This document shows, one piece after another, positions 42,835-53,129 of a stretch of DNA of 64,000 bases. A program made the translations under genes and the position numbers. This DNA comes from Desulfovibrio sp. X2. GTDB taxonomy: Bacteria > Desulfobacterota > Desulfovibrionia > Desulfovibrionales > Desulfovibrionaceae. Below the pieces are notes generated by a model. It made no database searches. It was not told the DNA's origin and worked only from the letters and a program-made list of their open reading frames with translations. Every line of letters begins with the position of its first letter. The first letter of the stretch is position 1. The stretch lies in the NCBI RefSeq assembly GCF_000422205.1, contig NZ_ATHV01000055.1, positions 1 through 64,000 of the forward strand, read 5' to 3'.

Positions 42835-45774
42835 ATGCCGGATGCGCACGTTCCCGATACGGAGGCAACTCTCGCGGCCCTGACGTCACACTACGTCACC
42901 GCCGCCGAAGAGGTCGTTCCCTGGTTCTTCGCCAACATGCCGGAGTTCTACTTCCGGACGCATCCTCCGAAGGACCGCCTCATGCATCTGAAGGCCGTGG
43001 TGGCCGGGCGCTTCACAGGCGAGGCCCGCACCGTCGTCTTCTCCAGTCCGGACGGCACCCGCCACACCTTCATCAGCCCCGGACGCTGGATCAAGGAGTT
43101 CCTGAACGTGCTCGCGCCCTTCGAGCACGTCTGCATCGAGTGCCTGCAGGCCATGTCGAGCGCCGACGAAGGCCTGCGCATCATCGACCTGACCACCGGG
43201 CCCGGACTCAGGGTCAATCCGCGCGGCGGAGACTGGCGCCGGGCCATGGCCGAGATCAAGCGGCAGAAGCTCGTGCCCGACGAGGACATGCCCGCGCTCT
43301 CCGCCTTTTTGCGCAGCGCCGGGCCGGACTATCTGGCCCGCTTCGAGGCCGCCCGGGTGCTGCGCCATTTCGAGGCCTCGCGCCGCATCTCGCGCAGGGA
43401 GAAGGTGGAGGTGGGACTCGAGCAGCTGCCCTCGGGCGAGGAGCGGCTGACCGTGTACATGGCCTCGCCGCCCGCCGCGGGCATCGTGCCGCGCCTCGTG
43501 CGCATCCTGGCCAGGCATGCCGTCGACATCACCCGGGCCTATTGCGACCGCTTCGTGAGCGAGGACGAGACCCTGCTCCTGTGCAGCTTCTACGTGCGCT
43601 GCGGCGAAGTCTGCCTGTCGCGCGAGCCCGAGCGCCTCAAGTCGGTGCAGGATGCCCTGCGCATGGCCAAGTGGCGCGCCCCGCACGCGCTCGAGGAACT
43701 CATCGAGGAGGACGGCTGGAGCTCCGAGCGGGTGGAGTGGCTGCAGGCCATGTGCGAGTTCGCGCACCAGACCCTGGTCAAGCGCGACCTGCACGCCTTC
43801 ACCTCCGAGAACATCGTGCGCGCGGTCCTGGCCCGGCGCGACGCGGCCGCCCTGCTGGCGGACCTCTTCGCGGCCCGCTTCGACCCGGAGCTTCGGGAGC
43901 GCGAGGCCGAGATCGCGCGCGTGGAGAAGCGGCTGACCGACCTGCTGGGCCTCGAGGACAACGACACGACGCGCCGCATCATCGAGGCCATGCGCTCCTT
44001 CATCGTGCGCACGCTGCGCACCAACGCCTTCGTGCCCGGCAGGCTCGGCCTCTCCTTCCGCCTGGACCCCGATTTCCTGGACGAGCCCATCGCCGGGCAG
44101 TGGCCCTACGGGGTCTACTTCTTCCACGTGCCGCACGGCCTGGGCTTCCACATCCGCTTCCGCGACACCGCGCGCGGGGGCCTTCGCATCGTGCCCACCA
44201 AGAGCCAGGCGCGCTTCGAGCTGGAGTCCAACCGCCTCTTCGACGAGTGCGCGGCCTTGGCGCGCACGCAGCAGGACAAGAACAAGGACATCCCCGAGGG
44301 CGGGGCCAAGGCCGTGCTCCTGCTCGGGCCGCAGGCCGACCCGGACGTGGCCCTGCGCGCCATGGTCGACTCCTTCCTGGACCTCCTGCTGCCCGAGGGC
44401 GAGGCCCCGGTGCGGCGCGAGGTGACGGACTACCTGGGCAGCCGTGAGATCATCTTCCTCGGCCCGGACGAGAACATCACCCCGGAGCGCATCGCCTGGA
44501 TCGTGGAGCGGGCCGCGCTGCGCGGCTACCAGTGGCCGCAGGCCTTCATGAGCTCCAAGAGCGAGACCGGCATCAACCACAAGCAGTACGCCGTGACCTC
44601 GCGCGGCGTGGTCGTCTTCCTGGAGGCGCTGCTGCGCGCCCTCGGCATAGACCCCGAGCGCGACCCCTTCAGCCTGAAGATGACCGGCGGGCCGCGCGGC
44701 GACGTGGCCTCGGGCGTCATGAAGCTCATGGCCGAGCGCTGGCCCGGGACCGGCCGCATCGTGGCCGTGGCGGACGGCAGCGGCTCGGCCTGCGACATGC
44801 AGGGCCTGGACATGGGCGAGCTGTTGCGCCTGGCCGCGGCCGAGCAGAGCATCGCCGCCTTCGACCCGGCCAGGCTGCGCGGGGAGGGGGCCTGGGTCCG
44901 GCGGGCCGACACGCCCGAGGGCGTGCGGCTGCGCAACACCCTGCACGACGTGGTGCCCGCGGACGTCTTCCTGCCCGCCGGAGGACGGCCGGACACCATC
45001 AACGTGCGCAACTGGCGGGCCTTCCTGGACGGGGAGGGCAGGCCGTCCGCGCGCGGCGTGGTGGAGGGGGCCAACATCTTCCTCTCGGACGAGGCGCGCG
45101 AGCTTCTGGAAGAGAACGGCGTACTGATCATCCCGGGCGCCTCGGCCAACAAGACCGGGGTCATCTGCTCGTCCTACGAGATCCTCTCCGGCCTGGCCGC
45201 GGACGAGGCCGACCTGAGGAGCGTGCACGCCCGCTTCGTGCGCGAGGTCATGGACATCCTCATGCTGCGGGCCGGGAACGAGGCCGCCGCCCTCTTCGCC
45301 GAGCACCGCGCGTCCGGCGGGAGGCGCACCCTCTCGGTCATCTCGCGGCAGATATCCGAGGCCGTCAACGGCCTGGCCGACCGGCTGCTGGCCGCGCAGG
45401 CGCGCGGAGAAGGGCCTCTTTGCGACGCGAAGCTTGTCCGGGACCTGGTCATGGAGTATTGTCCCGAAGTATTGGTCGAGCGTTTTGCGCAGCAGCTCAT
45501 GGAGCGCGTGCCCGAGGGGCACCTCCTGGCCCTGGCCGCGCACTACGCGGCCGCGAGCCTGGTCTACGCCGAGGGGCCGACTTGGCTCGAACGGATGACG
45601 GCCGTGCGCGATCCCGCCGAGGTGGCCGCCGTCTGGCTCGCCGGGCGGGCCGAGGCGCGGGAGCTTCTGCGCAGCGTGCGGCACAGCCGACTGCCCGGCA
45701 GGGAGGCGCTCGACGAGATCGTGCGGTCCGCCGGGCTCAAGCATCTGACGATGCGCGGCCTGGGACTGGGCTGA
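42835..45774 (+). CDS. large NAD-dependent glutamate dehydrogenase-type protein
   Basis: The 979-residue enzyme belongs to the NAD-GDH superfamily of large, multi-domain dehydrogenases. Residues about 1-400 are the regulatory region with ACT-like parts. The catalytic domain has HIRFRDTARGGLRIVPTKSQARFE, DKNKDIPEGGAKAVLL and MSSKSETGINHKQYAVTSRG, then a Rossmann-like region and IPGASANKTGVICSSYEIL. It oxidatively deaminates glutamate or another amino acid. ATG 42835 has GGAGG at five nt; ATG 42823 is an alternative. It leads a tight set with an HPPD-like protein, a cupin and a membrane protein. Confidence 0.85.
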   Translation: MPDAHVPDTEATLAALTSHYVTAAEEVVPWFFANMPEFYFRTHPPKDRLMHLKAVVAGRFTGEARTVVFSSPDGTRHTFISPGRWIKEFLNVLAPFEHVCIECLQAMSSADEGLRIIDLTTGPGLRVNPRGGDWRRAMAEIKRQKLVPDEDMPALSAFLRSAGPDYLARFEAARVLRHFEASRRISRREKVEVGLEQLPSGEERLTVYMASPPAAGIVPRLVRILARHAVDITRAYCDRFVSEDETLLLCSFYVRCGEVCLSREPERLKSVQDALRMAKWRAPHALEELIEEDGWSSERVEWLQAMCEFAHQTLVKRDLHAFTSENIVRAVLARRDAAALLADLFAARFDPELREREAEIARVEKRLTDLLGLEDNDTTRRIIEAMRSFIVRTLRTNAFVPGRLGLSFRLDPDFLDEPIAGQWPYGVYFFHVPHGLGFHIRFRDTARGGLRIVPTKSQARFELESNRLFDECAALARTQQDKNKDIPEGGAKAVLLLGPQADPDVALRAMVDSFLDLLLPEGEAPVRREVTDYLGSREIIFLGPDENITPERIAWIVERAALRGYQWPQAFMSSKSETGINHKQYAVTSRGVVVFLEALLRALGIDPERDPFSLKMTGGPRGDVASGVMKLMAERWPGTGRIVAVADGSGSACDMQGLDMGELLRLAAAEQSIAAFDPARLRGEGAWVRRADTPEGVRLRNTLHDVVPADVFLPAGGRPDTINVRNWRAFLDGEGRPSARGVVEGANIFLSDEARELLEENGVLIIPGASANKTGVICSSYEILSGLAADEADLRSVHARFVREVMDILMLRAGNEAAALFAEHRASGGRRTLSVISRQISEAVNGLADRLLAAQARGEGPLCDAKLVRDLVMEYCPEVLVERFAQQLMERVPEGHLLALAAHYAAASLVYAEGPTWLERMTAVRDPAEVAAVWLAGRAEARELLRSVRHSRLPGREALDEIVRSAGLKHLTMRGLGLG

Positions 45775-45795
45775 GCGCGGGGAGGGACGAGGTCC

Positions 45796-46893
45796 ATGGA
45801 TCAGGTCGAGCGGAAACGGTTCGTGAACGACGACTCGCGGCTTCGCGAACGCGCCGCGGAGATGGTGGAGAGCCGCCGCGCCGCGGGCCTCGACGGCCTT
45901 GTCGGCGGGCTCGAGACGGTGATCATCTGCGTGGAGCCGCACAACCTGCGCGCCGCGGCCGGGGAGCTTCTGCGCACCACGGGCCTCTCGCACCGCGAGA
46001 CCTACGAGGACGCGGCCCGCGTCGCCTGCGTGCTCGGCCTGGAGGGCTCGGCCGACTTCCTCGTCACCTGCCGCACACGCGGCGAGAATCCCTTCCTGCC
46101 CTACAACCTCGCGCCCAAGTCGCGCCGCCTGCCGAACTCGCGGCTCGAGACCTTCGTCTACAAGTGCCGCGACATCGACGCCTTCGCCCGCATCCAGAAG
46201 GAGCGCGGCGTGCGCTTCATGACCGAGGAGCCGCTGCGCCTGGGGAGCTACGACTACATCCAGACGCCGCCCTCGCCCTACACCGGCAACGCGCTCGGCT
46301 TCATCCAGTGGCGGGGAGAGGAGGGCCGCTACCTGCACGACCGGGCACGCGCCCTCACCTGGCGCTTCGAGAAGCCCGACCTGCCCTTCCTTTCGGACAT
46401 CAGACAGCTGGACCACACGGCCACGCGGGTCAAGGCGGAGGAGCGCGACGAGGCCATCCTCGAGTTCATGTCCCTGACCGGCTACGATTTCGACTTCGCC
46501 ATCTACGTGGAGTCGCTCAACTCCATCACCAGCGTGGCCCGCCTCTCGCGGGACGACTACGCCCAGGTCTTCACCTCGGGCATCACCGCCTTCACCGACC
46601 TCGACCACTCGGGCCCCACGGAGAAGTACATCCACAACTACGGGCTGCGCGTGCACCACATGGCCTTTCACACCGAGAACATCGACGAGGTCTTCGCCGG
46701 GCTCAAGGCCGACGGCATGAAGTTCCTGGTGGAGCTCGTGGGCTCGCCCGAGGACGGCCTCAAGCAGACCTTTTCCGAGACGAGCCCCTTGACCTTCCTG
46801 GTCAACGAGTACATCCACCGCTACGGTGATTTCGACGGCTTCTTCACCAGGTCCAACGTGACGGAGCTGACCCGGGCCACTGACAAGCAGTAG
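45796..46893 (+). CDS. 4-hydroxyphenylpyruvate dioxygenase-like (VOC superfamily) protein
   Basis: The 365-residue protein has the tandem VOC-fold layout of HPPD. The three iron ligands are placed as in the family: His in QLDHTATRV, His in VHHMAFHTEN, and Glu in VNEYIHRYGD, followed by FFTRSNVTELT where HPPD ends in a helix. HPPD converts 4-hydroxyphenylpyruvate to homogentisate with oxygen. Other residues are divergent, so the substrate may differ. It starts 21 bp after the amino-acid dehydrogenase gene and 25 bp before the cupin gene. GGGAGGGAC precedes its ATG. Confidence 0.78.
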   Translation: MDQVERKRFVNDDSRLRERAAEMVESRRAAGLDGLVGGLETVIICVEPHNLRAAAGELLRTTGLSHRETYEDAARVACVLGLEGSADFLVTCRTRGENPFLPYNLAPKSRRLPNSRLETFVYKCRDIDAFARIQKERGVRFMTEEPLRLGSYDYIQTPPSPYTGNALGFIQWRGEEGRYLHDRARALTWRFEKPDLPFLSDIRQLDHTATRVKAEERDEAILEFMSLTGYDFDFAIYVESLNSITSVARLSRDDYAQVFTSGITAFTDLDHSGPTEKYIHNYGLRVHHMAFHTENIDEVFAGLKADGMKFLVELVGSPEDGLKQTFSETSPLTFLVNEYIHRYGDFDGFFTRSNVTELTRATDKQ

Positions 46894-46918
46894 GCCCGAA
46901 ACGGGAGGGAGACGGAAT

Positions 46919-47269
46919 ATGGCCGGGGAGAGGCCCTATTTCATCCAGCGCCGCACGGTCGTGGCGGAGACGCCGCGGCTGCGCGTGGCCGAAATGACGC
47001 TCGGCCCGGGCGAGCACGTGCCTCTGCACAAGCACAGCCGGGCCAGCGACGTCTTCTACTGCCTGGCGGGGCGCCTGCGCCTCGTGGCCGGACAGCCCGG
47101 GGAGCGAGACGGCGAGGAGGCCGTCCTGGCGCCGGGCGAGTCCTTTTCCGTGGCGGCCGGGCGGCCTCACATGGCCGTCAACGACGGCGCCGACACCTGC
47201 CGTTACCTGCTCGTGCAGCACGGCGAAACGATCGACTACGTCCCCCTGGGGGAAAACGAGGAGGCATGA
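46919..47269 (+). CDS. small cupin-domain protein
   Basis: The 116-residue single-domain cupin has metal-ligand motifs in EHVPLHKHSRASDVFYCL (H, H, and nearby acidic residue) and a C-terminal GRPHMAVN. It may bind a small metabolite or metal. It begins 25 bp after the HPPD-like gene with GGGAGGGAGAC upstream, so it is part of the same operon. Its stop overlaps the next start region. Confidence 0.82.
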   Translation: MAGERPYFIQRRTVVAETPRLRVAEMTLGPGEHVPLHKHSRASDVFYCLAGRLRLVAGQPGERDGEEAVLAPGESFSVAAGRPHMAVNDGADTCRYLLVQHGETIDYVPLGENEEA

Positions 47270-47592
47270 TGGTTGCGACCGCGAACAAGGGAGGCATCGT
47301 TTCCGGAGCGATCTGGATGACGCTCATCTCCGTGCTGCTCTTCTGGCTGCCCATCTTCGGGCCGCTGCTGGCCGGCGTGGTGGGAGGCAAGAAGGCCGGC
47401 GGCGTGGGCAACGCCATCCTGGCCGTGTTCCTGCCCGGAGTGATTCTGGCCATCGTCCTCGGCCTGTCCTCCACCTTCCTCACCGGCCTGCCCGCCGTGG
47501 GCACCATGATGGCAGCGACCGGCTTCCTCTTCTACGTCATCAACATCGGCCTGCTGCTCGTGGGCGCCATCGTCGGCGGCGTGCTGGCCTGA
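47269..47592 (+). CDS. small multipass membrane protein
   Basis: The 107-residue protein has three or four hydrophobic helices (IVSGAIWMTLISVLLFWLPIFGP; AILAVFLPGVILAIVLGL; FYVINIGLLLVGAIVGGV) and glycine-rich loops. No family recognised. ATG 47269 has AGGAGG four nt upstream; ATG 47266, overlapping the cupin stop, is alternative. It ends the dehydrogenase-HPPD-cupin operon. Confidence 0.7.
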   Translation: MVATANKGGIVSGAIWMTLISVLLFWLPIFGPLLAGVVGGKKAGGVGNAILAVFLPGVILAIVLGLSSTFLTGLPAVGTMMAATGFLFYVINIGLLLVGAIVGGVLA

Positions 47593-47699
47593 GGCGCGCC
47601 CCTGAAGGGAGGGGCCGCGAAGACATGGCGGGGCTTTACAAGCGGGCGCGAGGGACCTAGAGAAACGTGCTTTAACTCCTGCGCAAGCGAGGAACCGCC

Positions 47700-48845
47700 A
47701 TGTCGTCCACTCCCCTCGACGAATTCACCGACCTGAAGCTGTTCATCACCGGCCCCACCTGGCTTCGGCCCGAGGTGCGCCAGGCGGGCTGCCTGCCGGA
47801 GTTCGGCCACCGCGACAGCGAGAACGTGAAGCGCCTGGGCCCGGCCATGGCCCACCTGAAGACCCTGGCAGGAGCGGGCCCCGAGCACGAGGTCATCCTC
47901 TTCAACGGCTCCGGGTCGACGGCCATGGAGGCCGCCGTCAGGAGCCTCGTGGCCGACGGCGAGACCGTGCTGCACGTGGTCGTGGGCGCCTTCGGCGACC
48001 TGTGGCGCAACATTTCCCTGGCCAACGGCAAGAAGGCCGAGCTGCTGAGTTTCGCTCCCGGCGAGGCCATGGACCTGGACCGCCTGGACGCGGAAGTCGC
48101 CCGCCTGCGCCCGGCCGTGGTCGCCGTGACCCACAACGAGACCTCCACCGGCGTGATCAACGACCACCTGGCCGCCTGCCGCCTGATCCGCGGGCGCGGC
48201 GCCCTGCCCCTGGTGGACGGCGTGAGCGTCTTCGGCGGCGCGCCCGTGGATCTCGCGGGCTCTGGCTGCGCCTTCTACGCCTCGGCCACGCAGAAGAGCC
48301 TCGGGCTGCCCGCGGGCTTCGGCATCGCCGTGGTCTCGGCCGAGGCCCTGGAGAAGGCGGGGAAGGTGGCCGTCCGCGGCTACTCCTCGGACATTTTGCG
48401 CCAGATCGAGCGCGCCAGGAAGAACCAGACCCTGACCACGCCGAGCGCCACCCTGGCCAACCAGATGGCGGTGCAGCTCGACTACATCGTCAACCAGGAG
48501 GGCGTGGCGGCCCGCTTCGCGCGGCACGAGAGGCTGCGCGACCAGGCCCGCGCCTTCGTGGCCGGGCTTTCCGGCTTCGACTTCTTCGCGCCCGAAGGCC
48601 ACCGCTCGCCCACCGTGACCGCCGTGCTCGCGCCCGAGGGCTGGACCATGGCGAAGCTCAAGGAGGTCAAGGAGGCCATGCGCGCGCGGGGCTACCTCTT
48701 CGATCCCGGCTACGGCAAGCTCAACCAGGACCTCGAGGCCGCCGGGCGCCGCGTCTGTTTCCGCATCGGCCACATGGGCGACATGCAGGAGCAGATGCTG
48801 GGCACCTATCTCGCCGAACTGGGAGAGGTACTCTCCCGGATCTGA
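47700..48845 (+). CDS. class V PLP-dependent aminotransferase (serine/alanine-glyoxylate type)
   Basis: The 381-residue enzyme belongs to the alanine-glyoxylate/serine-pyruvate aminotransferase group. The PLP lysine lies in FYASATQKSLGLPAG near residue 198, and VTHNETSTGVIN and LPLVDGVSVFGG carry other cofactor contacts. It probably transfers an amino group between a small amino acid and a 2-oxoacid. GAGGAA lies six nt before ATG 47700. Cyclophilin follows by 51 bp. Confidence 0.88.
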   Translation: MSSTPLDEFTDLKLFITGPTWLRPEVRQAGCLPEFGHRDSENVKRLGPAMAHLKTLAGAGPEHEVILFNGSGSTAMEAAVRSLVADGETVLHVVVGAFGDLWRNISLANGKKAELLSFAPGEAMDLDRLDAEVARLRPAVVAVTHNETSTGVINDHLAACRLIRGRGALPLVDGVSVFGGAPVDLAGSGCAFYASATQKSLGLPAGFGIAVVSAEALEKAGKVAVRGYSSDILRQIERARKNQTLTTPSATLANQMAVQLDYIVNQEGVAARFARHERLRDQARAFVAGLSGFDFFAPEGHRSPTVTAVLAPEGWTMAKLKEVKEAMRARGYLFDPGYGKLNQDLEAAGRRVCFRIGHMGDMQEQMLGTYLAELGEVLSRI

Positions 48846-48896
48846 TTCCGGACATGGCCGGGACCCGGCCGTGCAACCGAGCAAGGAGACTGTACG

Positions 48897-49532
48897 ATGA
48901 ACATGCTGCGCACCCTCTGCCTGACCTTCGCCCTGGTGACCGCGTTCGCCGTCTCGGCCCGCGGCCAGGCCCCGGCCGCAAGCGGCGCACAGGCCGCGCC
49001 GGGCGTCACCGCGCCCGCTCCGGCCCAGCACAACCCCCACGTCCTGCTCAGCACCACGCAGGGCGACATGCTCATCGAGCTGTGGCCCGAGGTGGCGCCG
49101 AAGACCGTGGCGAACTTCCTGCATTACGTGAACACCGGCCGCTACGACATGACCATCTTCCACCGCATCATCCGGGACTTCGTCATCCAGGGCGGCGGCT
49201 ACGACGGCAGGATGCAGGAGGTCGAGACCTTCGATCCCGTCAAGAACGAGTCCCGCGTGGACGTCAAGAACCTGCGCGGCACCGTGTCCATGGCGCGGAC
49301 GAGCGACCCGGACAGCGCCACGAACCAGTTCTTCATCAACGTGGTCAACAACGAGGACCTGGACAAGCGGGCGAACGATCCCAAGCATCCCGGCTACTGC
49401 GTCTTCGGCAAGATCGTGAAGGGCATGGCCACGGTCGAGCGGCTGAATCGGCTGCAGGTGAAGGACCAGGGCAACTTCTCGAACGTGCCGGTCGATCCGG
49501 CCGTGATCCTGAGCGCCAAGCAGGTGGACTAG
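48897..49532 (+). CDS. periplasmic cyclophilin-type peptidyl-prolyl isomerase
   Basis: The 211-residue protein has a Sec signal peptide (MNMLRTLCLTFALVTAFAVSARG), then an Ala/Pro-rich linker and a cyclophilin domain. The family motifs are FHRIIRDFVIQGGGYDG, NQFFINVVNN and YCVFGKIVKGM; the catalytic Arg is in HRI. It speeds proline isomerisation in periplasmic folding. AAGGAG lies eight nt before the ATG. A strong terminator follows. Confidence 0.9.
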   Translation: MNMLRTLCLTFALVTAFAVSARGQAPAASGAQAAPGVTAPAPAQHNPHVLLSTTQGDMLIELWPEVAPKTVANFLHYVNTGRYDMTIFHRIIRDFVIQGGGYDGRMQEVETFDPVKNESRVDVKNLRGTVSMARTSDPDSATNQFFINVVNNEDLDKRANDPKHPGYCVFGKIVKGMATVERLNRLQVKDQGNFSNVPVDPAVILSAKQVD

Positions 49533-49560
49533 CCCGCCCGCGGCGCGCGGCGTACGCACC

Positions 49561-49604
49561 GCGCCGCATCGGCCCCTTCGGCGGCCGGTGCGGCGCGTTT
49601 TTTT
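49561..49604 (+). terminator. intrinsic terminator after the cyclophilin gene
   Basis: A 14-bp stem with one G-T pair (49561-49574 with 49583-49596) and a GCGGC-rich core is followed by T7. It ends the aminotransferase-cyclophilin transcript. Confidence 0.88.
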
Positions 49605-49675
49605 GCTTCACTTTTCGCCCCGGATGCCTGATAGAGCAGTGGCTTGTCCGGCCCTTCGCCGGTAAAGGAACAACC

Positions 49676-50533
49676 ATGCGACTGCTCGAATTCGGCACCT
49701 ATCTCTTCGATCCCCTGCACTCCCTCCTCGAGCGCGAGTCCACCCATCGCCGCATCACCGCCGGGCTGGTGATCGTCTTCCTGCTGGGCCTGGCAGGCAT
49801 CGAGCTCAAGCGGCAGGGGCTTCTGCCCCCGCCGCTGGCCGCGCTCACCCCGGACAACCACTTCCACGCCGTGCACCTGGCCTTCACCCTGCTCCTGGCG
49901 CTTGAGGTGGTGGGGCTCATCTTCTCGCTGCCCTGCTCGGTCTCCAAGTCGGTGGGCAAGCAGTTCGAGATCCTGGCGCTCATCCTGCTGCGCGGCTCCT
50001 TCGAGGAACTGGTCAACTTCCCGGAGCCCGTGCAGCTCGAGGGACGCTTCGACGCCCTGTGGCACATCGTGGCGGACGGCGTGGGCGCGCTGGCCATCTT
50101 CGTCATCCTCGGCTTCTACTACCGCATCCAGCGCCACCGCACGGAGATCATGCGGCCGCAGGACCGCTTCGCCTTCGTGGCCTCCAAGAAGATCGTGGCC
50201 CTGATCCTGCTCGTGGTCTTCGCCTGCATGGCCGCCTGGAACGTGTGGCTCATGGCGCGGGGCGAGCCGCACTTCGACTTCTTCGACAGCTTCTACACGG
50301 TGCTCATCTTCTGCGACATCCTGCTGGTGCTCATCTCCCAGCAGTACCTGCCCGCCTTCCACGCCGTGCTGCGCAACTCGGGCTACGCCGTGGCCACGCT
50401 GCTGCTCAGGCTCTCCCTGACCGCGCCGCCCATCGCCAACGCGGCCATCGGCGTGGGCGCCGGGCTCTTCGCCCTCTGCCTGACCTACGCCTACGACCAC
50501 CTCTACATGCAGAGCACCAAGGCCGGGGTGTGA
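49676..50533 (+). CDS. polytopic membrane protein of unknown function
   Basis: The 285-residue integral membrane protein has about six helices, for example AGLVIVFLLGLAGIEL, HLAFTLLLALEVVGLIF, GVGALAIFVILGF and IVALILLVVFACMAAW. A conserved-looking soluble loop reads SKSVGKQFEILALILLRGSFEEL. It does not match a transporter or channel family that I know. AAAGGAAC lies just before the ATG. It is alone after a terminator and convergent with the UspA-like gene. Confidence 0.75.
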   Translation: MRLLEFGTYLFDPLHSLLERESTHRRITAGLVIVFLLGLAGIELKRQGLLPPPLAALTPDNHFHAVHLAFTLLLALEVVGLIFSLPCSVSKSVGKQFEILALILLRGSFEELVNFPEPVQLEGRFDALWHIVADGVGALAIFVILGFYYRIQRHRTEIMRPQDRFAFVASKKIVALILLVVFACMAAWNVWLMARGEPHFDFFDSFYTVLIFCDILLVLISQQYLPAFHAVLRNSGYAVATLLLRLSLTAPPIANAAIGVGAGLFALCLTYAYDHLYMQSTKAGV

Positions 50534-50606
50534 CCGCGGCGCGGGCCGCCGGGCGCGGAGATGAACTCCGCGCCCGCGCGCCCGTCCCGTTTCCGTCTCG
50601 TGATCG

Positions 50607-51065
50607 CTAGCGGACCACGTGCACGGGCACGGGCGAGGCTTCCAGCACCCGGCTGACGATGTGCGACAGCCGGGGCTCCACTGCGTCGCTCTGCTGCCCG
50701 TACTCGCCGCCCGTCAGGACGATCATGTCCGCGTGGAGCTCCTTCGCGGCCTTCAGGATCTCCGGGGCCGCGCTGCCCGAGACCAGCCTGATCTCGACGT
50801 TGGGGCAGGCCGAGAGGTCCTCGGCGCAGATGCCCTCCATCTTCTTCTTGGCCTGCTCGATCTCCCAGCTCTGGAAGCGCTGCATCTCGTCGGCGCTCGG
50901 ATAGTTGCCGTAGGCCGGGAAGTAGGCGCACAGGTCCACGGCCACGTAGAGCAGGTAGATCTTCGCGCCGTATTTCTCCGCCAGCGAGACCACGTGCGGG
51001 GCGGCCTTGCGCGAGTGGGCCGAGAGGTCGGTGGGCCACAGGATTGTCTTCACGTCCATGTCCAT
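50607..51065 (-). CDS. universal stress protein (UspA family)
   Basis: The 152-residue protein has the Usp fold: ILWPTDLSAHSRKAAPHVVSLAEKY at the start and HADMIVLTGGEYG near the end, then SRVLEASPVPVHVV. The classical GxxGx9GS ATP motif is incomplete, so nucleotide binding is uncertain. ATG 51065 has AAGGAGG eight nt upstream. It is divergent from amtB, across an AT-rich region. Confidence 0.88.
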   Translation of the reverse strand: MDMDVKTILWPTDLSAHSRKAAPHVVSLAEKYGAKIYLLYVAVDLCAYFPAYGNYPSADEMQRFQSWEIEQAKKKMEGICAEDLSACPNVEIRLVSGSAAPEILKAAKELHADMIVLTGGEYGQQSDAVEPRLSHIVSRVLEASPVPVHVVR

Positions 51066-51270
51066 AGTCGTGCCTCCTTGGGAGCTTGCGTGTGCTGATC
51101 TCGGCCCGTGGGGCCGGGCAGGACCCTGCCGGTCCTGTAGCACAGCGGCGCGATCATGGAAACCGGCGAGGGAGGATCGCGCGCCGTCTTTTTCGCAGGG
51201 CGCTCGGGCTGCAAAATTGTCGCATTGCACGGGGCGAACAATTCATAATTGTCATAAAAATTATAATATG

Positions 51271-51284
51271 TTGAAATATTTCAA
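51271..51284. promoter_or_regulatory. perfect 14-bp AT-rich palindrome
   Basis: TTGAAATATTTCAA is self-complementary. It lies next to a TATAAT word in the promoter region between the uspA-like and amtB genes. The regulator is unknown. Confidence 0.5.
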
Positions 51285-51472
51285 TTTAGCTACAGATGGC
51301 AGACCGAGGCATGCAAAAGTGTGAACAGCGTTCGAGTCCTTGTCGCAAGCGCATGTTTCCGATTAAAAATCCCCTCCCTGTTTGCATGAACAAATTGTCA
51401 GGCTGATTTTTTACGCATTCTGTGAATTACAAAAAAGGAAAAAAACTTTTTGTGGCGTGAATTTTCAGATGC

Positions 51473-51497
51473 CATTGTTTCAAAATTGTGGACAATG
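51473..51497. promoter_or_regulatory. inverted repeat upstream of amtB
   Basis: CATTGT (51473-51478) and ACAATG (51492-51497) are inverted with 13 bp between, 60-85 bp before the amtB start. It could be an operator. Confidence 0.4.
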
Positions 51498-51557
51498 CAA
51501 AAGTGAAGTGCTAGTTGAGCCCCTGATTTCATCTCATTCTCCACGGGAGGCACTCCT

Positions 51558-53118
<1,561 letters not shown>

Positions 53119-53129
53119 CAGACGTGGCC

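Larger units (their letters stand above)
51066..51557. other. 492-bp divergent intergenic region
   Basis: It lies between uspA-like (leftward) and amtB (rightward). The part from 51230 to 51500 is AT-rich. It contains TATAAT-like words on both strands (51260-51267), the 14-bp palindrome at 51271-51284 and an inverted repeat at 51473-51497. I could find no sigma-54 -24/-12 element at correct spacing before amtB. Confidence 0.55.

Noticed and set aside
42886-46818. A 1310-codon open frame on the minus strand opposite the dehydrogenase and HPPD-like genes
   Set aside because: It spans two real genes in antisense and has no recognisable domain; it is a GC shadow.
51298-51311. Possible sigma-54 promoter before amtB
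   Set aside because: The GG and GC doublets are one base too close, and no other -24/-12 pair with correct spacing is found in the region.
51325-51350. TTCGAGTC resembling a tRNA T-loop
   Set aside because: The flanking bases do not form a T-stem and no acceptor or anticodon stem can be drawn.
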